IMG/VR virus record: IMGVR_UViG_3300020187_000184
Coordinates: 1 to 26,029 of that record
Length of the DNA stretch: 26,029 nt
Origin: a virus
Reading direction: 5' to 3' (one strand)
Both the position numbers and the translations under genes were made by a program. Of the stretch, positions 12,711 to 18,535 are shown in pieces. Under the pieces are notes generated by a model that was not told the origin of the DNA, made no database searches, and saw only the letters and a list, made by a program, of their open reading frames with translations. Numbering within the stretch: position 1 is the stretch's first letter; each line of letters opens with the position of its first letter.

Positions 12711-13778
12711 CTATGTTCCTTTTAAAATATTGTCTATCATAACACTGCTATTTAGATAATCTCTAATAAGAATGTTACGTTGTTCAACCAATACGTCTTG
12801 GTATTCATCAAACATGTTTAATTTTTCCTGTATAAATGCAGTTAGTTCTGCTTTATGTTTTTTATAGGATGTGTAGCTATCAGTCCACTCACTTGGGTAC
12901 TTAAACTCAGGCAGATACATCTCTGCATAACTACAACGATCTGGCACAATAGGTATTGCACCTGTTAATACTGCCTCCATTACACTAATACCCAAGTTTT
13001 CATGCAGGGCACAACTAAAGATTGCTTTACATTTACTCATTGTAGCATAATAATCAGCTTTGTCAAGATTCATTTTCTGTGTAATAATCATATCGTAATC
13101 AACAGCTAAGTCTTCTGCAATTTCTGGTTGCTTGTCATCATTATAACGATGTGGCCACATAATACTGTCTGTCTTTGCAGTGTCTTGGTATTTTGTTAGT
13201 CCATCAACAATAAGCTCATGTGGCTGACCACTACGTATTGCTTTATTGTAATTGCCTTGTGGAATATTTAAATTACGCAAAAACATGTTTTTGTGGAAGT
13301 CAGTAGCATAATAATTATAATCACTAGCATGGAACCAACTCTTCTCCACATGATTAGGCCAGTCTGGTTGCATTTTGTAACCAAGTATATCACTAGGATC
13401 GTATGCACCTGCATGCCAAATACTGTGTATCTCAACTGGAATATCCAGTAAGTCACTCATGTATTTGATAGGTGTAATAATAAAGTTCCAAGCATCAGTT
13501 ACTAAAAACTTGTCTCCTGCTTTAACTTTGCCGTTACTAAAGAGCTTACTTACTTCTGCTGTTTGTGTTGCTTTATAAACGTTAGTTGCACCAAAGTCAA
13601 GGAACGCACCTTCCGTTCTCACGTCAGGTTTAAAATCTTCACCATCAACTGTTACTACACGATAGTTTAAATCACGTTCAGATATCTGGTTCTGTAATAC
13701 TAGTGGAATATTATCATACCATTGCTTTGTATAACGTTGATCAATAGGCTCAATAGGTATAATCCAAATAGTGTTCAT
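12711..13778 (-). CDS. GT-B fold glycosyltransferase (GT4-like)
   Basis: 355 residues. The C-terminal half has the nucleotide-sugar-binding EX7E motif: HENLGISVMEAVLTGAIPIV, with E260 and E268, followed by PDRCSYAEMY. This is typical of GT4-type retaining enzymes. The N-terminal half (for example KFLVTDAWNFIITPIKY, EIHSIWHAGAYDPSD) fits an acceptor-binding Rossmann domain but has no assignable acceptor. It lies between the nucleotidyltransferase-cupin gene (TAATG overlap) and folE. Its target could be a modified DNA base, by analogy with T-even DNA glucosyltransferases, or a host surface sugar. Location favours the former, but this is inference. Confidence 0.75.
   Translation of the reverse strand: MNTIWIIPIEPIDQRYTKQWYDNIPLVLQNQISERDLNYRVVTVDGEDFKPDVRTEGAFLDFGATNVYKATQTAEVSKLFSNGKVKAGDKFLVTDAWNFIITPIKYMSDLLDIPVEIHSIWHAGAYDPSDILGYKMQPDWPNHVEKSWFHASDYNYYATDFHKNMFLRNLNIPQGNYNKAIRSGQPHELIVDGLTKYQDTAKTDSIMWPHRYNDDKQPEIAEDLAVDYDMIITQKMNLDKADYYATMSKCKAIFSCALHENLGISVMEAVLTGAIPIVPDRCSYAEMYLPEFKYPSEWTDSYTSYKKHKAELTAFIQEKLNMFDEYQDVLVEQRNILIRDYLNSSVMIDNILKGT
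13039..13066 (-). promoter_or_regulatory. Intragenic sigma70-like promoter upstream of folE
   Basis: On the minus strand: TTGACA (13066-13061), 16-base spacer, TACAAT (13044-13039), inside the glycosyltransferase gene about 330 bases before folE. Confidence 0.35.
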
Positions 13779-14554
13779 TAATCTCTTCTTTCAATATCAT
13801 CTTCGGATAGTTCACTGCCCATCCATACTTCAATTACTTTTGCTACACTGTCTCCAACATTAGTAGCTTTGTGCCAAGTATGTACTGGAATATCAATACT
13901 TTGGCCTGATGTATATACTATACTAGATTTGTCGCCATTGTCAAACTCTAAATCCATACGGATAGTACCTTCAACAATATGCCAGTGCTCACTTCGTATA
14001 AAATGTCGTTGATCACTTAGTGGTGTTTCTGTACCAAATGCTAACTCTTTAACTGCCCAACCTGGACCATTATGTAGTACTGTGTAACTACCCCACGCTC
14101 GTTGTGTTGTAGGTTGGCTCCAATCTTTTAATATCCAACTGCTTGAATTCTTTTTGTCGTCACCGCCTACTCCAAATTCAAATATAATATTTTTATGTAG
14201 TTCTGCTAAGTCTTTTGCAAACTCAATTTCAGGGGTTGTGCCTTGTTGACGATCTCCACCATTTGCAAAAATTACAATATCATCTGGATAACGTATAACT
14301 GTTTGCTCAATTGCATCACATGCTGTATTGTCATCATCATTAAATTCGATAACATTATCTACACAACTAAGTTCACTTATAATAGCGGCACGTTCACTCC
14401 AAGACATGAACGGCCTACCCTTTTTACGGGTAAGCCATTCGTCACTATTCAGACCAACTATCAATTGATCTCCTAGATCTTTTGCTGCCTTAAAGTACGC
14501 AATATGTCCACTGTGTAGTGGATCAAATCCACCTGTCACTAAAACTATACGCAT
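13778..14554 (-). CDS. Nucleotidyltransferase fused to a ManC-type cupin
   Basis: 258 residues with two domains. Residues 1-142 are a cytidylyltransferase-like fold: VTGGFDPLHSGHIAY (6-20) with the HxGH motif at H14-H17, then LIVGLNSDEW and the Lys/Arg-rich RKKGRPF; this resembles HldE/RfaE-type nucleotide-sugar enzymes. Residues 150-258 resemble the cupin that ends ManC/AlgA proteins: RAWGSYTVL, QRHFIRSEHWHIVEGTI, IPVHTWHKATN and the closing EDDIER. Metal-binding His candidates are in RSEHWH and VHTWH. The pairing suggests activation and isomerisation of a sugar phosphate. It is coupled by TAATG to the glycosyltransferase gene. The sugar is unknown. Confidence 0.8.
   Translation of the reverse strand: MRIVLVTGGFDPLHSGHIAYFKAAKDLGDQLIVGLNSDEWLTRKKGRPFMSWSERAAIISELSCVDNVIEFNDDDNTACDAIEQTVIRYPDDIVIFANGGDRQQGTTPEIEFAKDLAELHKNIIFEFGVGGDDKKNSSSWILKDWSQPTTQRAWGSYTVLHNGPGWAVKELAFGTETPLSDQRHFIRSEHWHIVEGTIRMDLEFDNGDKSSIVYTSGQSIDIPVHTWHKATNVGDSVAKVIEVWMGSELSEDDIERRD
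13917..13944 (-). promoter_or_regulatory. Intragenic sigma70-like promoter upstream of the glycosyltransferase
   Basis: On the minus strand: TTGACA (13944-13939), 16-base spacer, TATAGT (13922-13917), within the cupin-coding part and about 140 bases before the glycosyltransferase ATG. Confidence 0.45.
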
Positions 14555-16063
14555 TTACTTCTCCAATGTTTCTAAAAAATCCTCAGCTTCTGCTTCTTGC
14601 TCAGGAGTCATTTCGTTTGACTCTTCTGAAACTACATCGTCTACTTCAAACAAGTTATTAAAACTGCCTGCACTTGATGTTTGTAGTTTCTGTCCACTAA
14701 AGTTTGCCAACATTGACTCTGCTTCATCAAGCATTGTCATAGGTGTTTCACTACGGAATAGTTGATCAATAAATTGTGTCATGTATACAATGTTACGTGG
14801 TACATAAGGACTAAACACTTCATCTTTACTAGTCGCTTTTAATTTGCGCCATTGTCTGTAGTCAGTAGTAACAGATGCATTTACCATATCAGTAAGTGCA
14901 TTTGCACGTTGTACACTTTCAATGTGTTGATATACATTGTGTGACATTAGTAGCATGTAAGTAAAACTATCCCAAGATGTTTTGCCTTCTTTACCAATCT
15001 TATTAAGCATACCAGGTGCATAGTGACAAACATCACCTAAGTTAAGACGCTCACCAATAGGACTACCAAAAGGAAATGCTTGTTTACTTCCACTTAGTGC
15101 TTTACTGTCCATTGCTTTGTCCATTACATAACCAAAGCGATCGTTTTTATGAACGTGTTGCGTATACATTGTTCCGTTTGCTGTTGCCAAGAAAGGACTT
15201 GCACAGTCAAACATAACATTAATATCTTCGTTTACATGCTCACGTAATGCACGTTGGATTGCTGTGTAGGCAGTTGCCCATTCCAGTCTACCAATACCCA
15301 AGTAGTGTAGTACATCACGTTTACCACGCTCTAGTTGTTTGTCATCACGCATTTTAATCAGTGTACGTAGTACGATGTTAATATCGTTTTTAGCACTACC
15401 ACCAAAGGCAAACCCTTCGAGATCATGATGTTTCATACTCTCATACCAGTGTTCTGCTTCTGCCCAGTTACGACCCTGCATAACATTCAAGTATTTTGTT
15501 TGATACTTGCGGTTACGTTTAAACCATTCTACGTTAAAGTCAGTAAACTCTAAACACTGATTAAAACTTGTAATACCAGTACGTCCACTAAATGTAGGAT
15601 CTGCGGCAAGGGTTGGAATATCCAGGATCATACTATAATCACCTGTGTGTTCCAACCAGTTTAGGATCTTTTGTCGCAGTGTATCATCACTTTTGAAGTT
15701 ATCCCAATCACACTGAATAACACCTTTAATAATCTGAAACCCGCCACTATCACAAAGCATAAATGTTTTATCACGCTCACGGCCTTGCACCATTGCGTCA
15801 TCTTTATCTGCTTTATCTAAATTTAGTTGAGCATGTCCAGCACTATAAAGACCCCATTTATAGCTATAGTAAGAGTCCTTTTCATTAAGGAAGTTCATGC
15901 CTTCCATGCCAGTTTCAAATCCAGCTGGCATACGCTCTGGCAAAACATGATTGCTGTCTGCACGTTGCTTTGCGATAAAGTTGTTGTAGAACGTACTAAT
16001 ACTAGGCAGGAATACTGCATAGTCTTTATTACGTTCTGTTAGATTTACACGAGTTGCTGTCAT
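14555..16063 (-). CDS. dpdA: TGT-superfamily transglycosylase, probable DpdA-like DNA-base exchange enzyme
   Basis: 502 residues, longer than the roughly 375 of bacterial TGT. TGT-family landmarks are visible: MLCDSGGFQ (102-110) with the substrate Asp at D105, NVMQGRN (193-199), GFAFGGSAK (217-225) and MFDCASPFLATANGTMYT (284-301), matching the nucleophile motif FDC-x-x-P (D286). The zinc cysteines normally following are not evident; only C346 and a histidine (H375 in SHNVYQH) remain in that region. The last 60 or so residues form an acidic tail. In phages with folE, queD and queE, this family (DpdA) swaps guanine for 7-deazaguanine in DNA. A tRNA target cannot be excluded. The ATG at 16063 follows the upstream stop; the longer reading is an overlap. 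Confidence 0.75.
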   Translation of the reverse strand: MTATRVNLTERNKDYAVFLPSISTFYNNFIAKQRADSNHVLPERMPAGFETGMEGMNFLNEKDSYYSYKWGLYSAGHAQLNLDKADKDDAMVQGRERDKTFMLCDSGGFQIIKGVIQCDWDNFKSDDTLRQKILNWLEHTGDYSMILDIPTLAADPTFSGRTGITSFNQCLEFTDFNVEWFKRNRKYQTKYLNVMQGRNWAEAEHWYESMKHHDLEGFAFGGSAKNDINIVLRTLIKMRDDKQLERGKRDVLHYLGIGRLEWATAYTAIQRALREHVNEDINVMFDCASPFLATANGTMYTQHVHKNDRFGYVMDKAMDSKALSGSKQAFPFGSPIGERLNLGDVCHYAPGMLNKIGKEGKTSWDSFTYMLLMSHNVYQHIESVQRANALTDMVNASVTTDYRQWRKLKATSKDEVFSPYVPRNIVYMTQFIDQLFRSETPMTMLDEAESMLANFSGQKLQTSSAGSFNNLFEVDDVVSEESNEMTPEQEAEAEDFLETLEK

Positions 16064-16064
16064 A

Positions 16065-16403
16065 CTATGATGCTCGTTTCTGATACACACCTACATGAAT
16101 CTTTAATTTTTTATCACTTCGCTCTTGACTCATTTTAACGCTAACATCGTATGTAATAGCGTTATTACGAATGTTGCTTGAAATGTTAAAGTCATTAACT
16201 AGACCTACATATCTAAGATCATTCAAGTATGTTGTAAATAGACGGCGAACAATGCGTTCACTTCCGTCATTGGTTGCTAGAATACCATCATATGGTTCAA
16301 TAATCTTAATAAGATCCCATTTGATGTCGTTAACGCTTACTCGCCCTTGGCGTAGTTCACGGATATTAGTACCTACATTATGCATAGCTACACGTGGCTC
16401 CAT
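16065..16403 (-). CDS. Hypothetical protein between queD and the TGT-like gene (112 aa)
   Basis: I do not recognise this protein. It is soluble and alpha/beta: MHNVGTNIRELRQGRVSVND near the start, IIEPYDGILATNDGSERIVR in the middle, and a strand-rich C-terminus (AITYDVSVKMSQERSDKKLK). The start is uncertain: ATG 16403 has GGGG just upstream, while ATG 16385 would give 106 residues and only an 8-bp overlap with queD. Its place between two modification genes suggests a related role, but the C-terminal strand pattern could also fit a structural protein. Confidence 0.6.
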   Translation of the reverse strand: MEPRVAMHNVGTNIRELRQGRVSVNDIKWDLIKIIEPYDGILATNDGSERIVRRLFTTYLNDLRYVGLVNDFNISSNIRNNAITYDVSVKMSQERSDKKLKIHVGVYQKRAS

Positions 16404-16824
16404 TTTCCCCATCCTCACTTACAGTGATTGTCATTTTGCGGTTGGGATATTTGTTATTGATTGAGTCTGCAAGATCATCACAAATCATCTCACAGGATTT
16501 AAAATCGAGTTGCAGAGTTCCGTCTGCATAGAGGCTTTCCAACCATCTTTTGAATTGGATAAATTCAACATCTCGATCGTCATGGAATACTTCAAGTTCT
16601 ACTTTAAAGTGGAAAATATGTCGATGTATGTATCCTAGGAAACTTACATCTTGTTCATCACCAGTTGCTAACTTAGGGTCATCTAGTGCTGCTGGATATT
16701 TGTGTAAACCTTCCTTACGGAATGTTACCCAAATGTTAGTGCTTGATTTTTTCATCTTAGCATCCTCTTCACGACTACGCCGAAGCATATAGTCATAGTA
16801 ACCTTCACGATTAGTTGTCGTCAT
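16378..16824 (-). CDS. queD: 6-carboxytetrahydropterin synthase-like protein
   Basis: 148 residues. QueD turns dihydroneopterin triphosphate (from FolE) into CPH4, the substrate of QueE. Zinc-ligand candidates of the PTPS fold are H41 (in TFRKEGLHKYP) and the H-x-H pair H67/H69 (in GYIHRHIFHF). An acidic SEDGENGA (136-143) sits where the family has its conserved Glu near the C-terminus. The usual catalytic Cys four residues before the HxH pair is replaced (L63). The N-terminal extension of about 27 residues before KKSSTNIWVTFRKEG is basic and uncertain. The start at 16824 overlaps the upstream gene by 14 bp. Confidence 0.82.
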   Translation of the reverse strand: MTTTNREGYYDYMLRRSREEDAKMKKSSTNIWVTFRKEGLHKYPAALDDPKLATGDEQDVSFLGYIHRHIFHFKVELEVFHDDRDVEFIQFKRWLESLYADGTLQLDFKSCEMICDDLADSINNKYPNRKMTITVSEDGENGATCSYA

Positions 16825-16993
16825 TATCAATAACTGACAACTTCTTTTCTAAATTTTGCATGCTTTGCATCATTTCCCAAAGTTTCCAATCTGCTGATTT
16901 TGCTAGTTCCATCATATACTTTCGGAACTCTGCATCAGTGACTACTTCTTCTTGTTCAGCCGGAGCGTCAATTACACGAATTTTTTTAACCAT
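16811..16993 (-). CDS. Small hypothetical protein (60 aa)
   Basis: An acidic, mostly helical protein: MVKKIRVIDAPAEQEEVVTD, then EFRKYMMELAKSADWKLWEM and a short coiled-coil-like MQNLEKKLSVIDN. No family is recognised. It has a good ATG at 16993, overlapping the previous gene by 8 bp and queD by 14 bp. It is probably the first gene after the promoter-like site at 17091-17119. Confidence 0.6.
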   Translation of the reverse strand: MVKKIRVIDAPAEQEEVVTDAEFRKYMMELAKSADWKLWEMMQSMQNLEKKLSVIDNDDN

Positions 16994-17174
16994 TGTTTTC
17001 TCCTAATTGGTTAGATAGTTTTGTAATTTCTTCTTTAATATGAAGTTTTTGTTTTTTTAGTTCCTTAATACTAATTTCTTCACTAGTATGTTTATACAAC
17101 TGATTGATTTGTTTGTCAAGCTCTTTGTGCTTACTTTCCAAACTTTTTAACCGTTGAACGATGTTTGGGGGCAT
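16986..17174 (-). CDS. DUF465/YdcH-like coiled-coil protein (62 aa)
   Basis: A short helical hairpin: IVQRLKSLESKHKELDKQIN, a brief loop, then ISIKELKKQKLHIKEEITKL. The H-x-x-LD-x-x-I and LKK-x-KL-x-x-K-x-EI patterns match the DUF465/YdcH family of small bacterial coiled-coil proteins, whose function is not settled. The ATG at 17174 is chosen because AAGGG lies six bases upstream. It overlaps the end of the nucleotidyltransferase gene by 44 bp. A promoter-like site is embedded in it. Confidence 0.6.
   Translation of the reverse strand: MPPNIVQRLKSLESKHKELDKQINQLYKHTSEEISIKELKKQKLHIKEEITKLSNQLGENNG
17091..17119 (-). promoter_or_regulatory. Intragenic sigma70-like promoter for the queD-dpdA genes
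   Basis: On the minus strand: TTGACA (17119-17114), 17-base spacer, TATAAA (17096-17091), inside the DUF465-like gene. The next starts downstream are 16993 and then queD at 16824. Confidence 0.5.
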
Positions 17175-17577
17175 TTTCAACCCTTTCTCTTAAATCACTT
17201 GTACTGAATCTATGATCTCTTCTATTGAAGTGTAGTTCAATACCTCGTTTGCGACAAGTTTCCTTGCCAGTGAAATCCTTTTCACGATATTCGTCTCCTA
17301 ATATGCGTACATCTATATTATACATATTTAGAATATCGATTAGGTCTTGTTCGGTCTGATATGTGACAATTTCATCTACATATTTGACTGCGCTTAGTTG
17401 TAAATATCTTTCCACTAAACTTTGTACTGGTCGATTCTTTTCGTCTGGTCTATCAATAGTTGGATCAGTTTGCAACCCAACTATTAGATAATCACAGTTT
17501 TCTTTAGCTTCACGTAACATAGCGATGTGACCTGCATGCAGCAGATCAAATACACTACATGTAAAACCTACTACCAT
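17131..17577 (-). CDS. Cytidylyltransferase-like nucleotidyltransferase (TagD type)
   Basis: 148 residues, close to the 130-140 of glycerol-3-phosphate cytidylyltransferases. It has GFTCSVFDLLHAGHIAMLRE (4-23) with HxGH at H14-H17, LIVGLQTDP, an Arg/Pro-containing NRPVQSLVERYLQL, and the C-terminal RRDHRFSTSDLRERV matching the ISTS-x-LR motif. It activates a small phosphorylated alcohol or sugar with CTP. It lies between gp45 (TAATG overlap) and the queD-dpdA genes. With the fusion at 13778-14554 it makes two nucleotidyltransferases around the TGT-like gene. Substrate unknown. Confidence 0.8.
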   Translation of the reverse strand: MVVGFTCSVFDLLHAGHIAMLREAKENCDYLIVGLQTDPTIDRPDEKNRPVQSLVERYLQLSAVKYVDEIVTYQTEQDLIDILNMYNIDVRILGDEYREKDFTGKETCRKRGIELHFNRRDHRFSTSDLRERVENAPKHRSTVKKFGK

Positions 17578-18296
17578 TAGCTTTGTGCCGGAAAGATGTA
17601 TTCATATACAGCCATGCCGTTGTCTACATCAATTTTAAGAGCACCTGCATCACTAAATCGCATAGTAATGTCACCATTAAGATTAAGTACACTTTGTACT
17701 TCTGCAACTGGATATTTCCAACTCTGCTTCAATTCACCATCAACGTTAGCTTGGAATACAAAGTTTCCAGTATGCCCACTGTCATCACCAAAGAAAAACT
17801 TTAGAGCATTATCTTCAGTTTTTGCAATAAACACATTCTCTTCACTATTGGCTTGTGCTTGCATCTTAAAACGTGCAACACTTGCACTGTGTGGATCAAC
17901 TTCTACATCCCAATTAGCACCTTTAAATCTTACTTCTGGAATACGCTGTGTAACAAGCTCTTTACTCATAAAGCGGAAGTCATTTTTAAAGTCACCACTT
18001 GCATTTACAAACTTCATAGTAAACGGTACTTCTTCACCATTGCGCTCACGCATCTCAACACTGATATTTGCATTTTCAGCATACTCAGCAATATTAAGAA
18101 TAACGTTTAGTTTATCCAAGTTTGGCAACCCAATCACACCAGTCAATTCACTACGTGCGGTTTTATAAGTTGCTTTTACAATTACTTTGTTATCGTCATC
18201 TTTAGCTTCAATAACACTTCCGTCAGTAACTTTTACTGCATCAATGTTACCAACACTTCGTGTATGCTTTACGATGTCGAGGAGATAGTCTCTCAT
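17577..18296 (-). CDS. 45: DNA polymerase sliding clamp (T4 gp45-like)
   Basis: 239 residues against 228 for T4 gp45. The pattern fits a clamp of two similar domains: IGLPNLDKLNVILNIAEY (54-71) resembles the first inter-domain segment of gp45. The C-terminus (DITMRFSDAGALKIDVDNGM, then AVYEYIFPAQS) resembles the closing strand of PCNA-like clamps. The clamp tethers gp43 to DNA and in T4 also activates late transcription. Identity rests on these patterns and on position two genes from gp43, rather than on a motif. Start by ATGA overlap with the Smr gene; possible own promoter at 18452-18480. Confidence 0.75.
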   Translation of the reverse strand: MRDYLLDIVKHTRSVGNIDAVKVTDGSVIEAKDDDNKVIVKATYKTARSELTGVIGLPNLDKLNVILNIAEYAENANISVEMRERNGEEVPFTMKFVNASGDFKNDFRFMSKELVTQRIPEVRFKGANWDVEVDPHSASVARFKMQAQANSEENVFIAKTEDNALKFFFGDDSGHTGNFVFQANVDGELKQSWKYPVAEVQSVLNLNGDITMRFSDAGALKIDVDNGMAVYEYIFPAQS

Positions 18297-18535
18297 ATTT
18301 TTTTCCTTTTCTTTAGTTTTATGTTAAAACTTCCTTGTGTACGAGTATTAAATTTATAATCTCGTACAAGTGCATTTAAATGTAGCCAGACGCCTAACTC
18401 ATCTCTTATAAGTCCCTGCCCACAAACAATTTCACAAGTTTTATAGTTATCATAATAACATTCTGTAATGAATCTGTCAACACTTTTCCATGCTTTGTGT
18501 ATATGAAAACCGTGTAAATCTAGTTTTCTTTTCAT
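18293..18535 (-). CDS. Stand-alone Smr-domain protein (80 aa)
   Basis: A minimal Smr domain: KLDLHGFHIHKAWKSVDRFI (4-23) carries the hallmark LDLHG, and CEIVCGQGLIRDELGVWLHL (34-53) corresponds to the (T/C)G-x-G loop and following helix. A basic end follows (NIKLKKRKKI). Smr domains, found in MutS2 and alone, nick DNA or cleave RNA. The domain fills almost the whole protein. It sits exactly between clamp and polymerase genes, sharing a 4-bp ATGA overlap with each, so a replication-linked nuclease is a fair guess. The catalytic DLHG acidic residue is present. Confidence 0.7.
   Translation of the reverse strand: MKRKLDLHGFHIHKAWKSVDRFITECYYDNYKTCEIVCGQGLIRDELGVWLHLNALVRDYKFNTRTQGSFNIKLKKRKKI
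18452..18480 (-). promoter_or_regulatory. Intragenic sigma70-like promoter upstream of the clamp gene
   Basis: On the minus strand: TTGACA (18480-18475), 17-base spacer, TATTAT (18457-18452), inside the Smr gene, about 155 bases before the gp45 ATG. Confidence 0.45.

Noticed and set aside
13575-13602. TTGACT-N17-TATAAA inside the glycosyltransferase gene
   Set aside because: The -35 has a mismatch and no gene start follows for about 870 bases; it is much weaker than the 12 listed sites.
16065-16403. The gene between queD and the TGT-like gene as a gp25-type baseplate protein
   Set aside because: The C-terminal strand pattern is only loosely similar to gp25 and no specific residues support it, so it is left as hypothetical.
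17596-18168. A 190-codon plus-strand frame antisense to the clamp gene
   Set aside because: It has low-complexity Ser/Leu-rich translation, no ribosome binding site, and lies opposite a recognised gene; it is a shadow frame.
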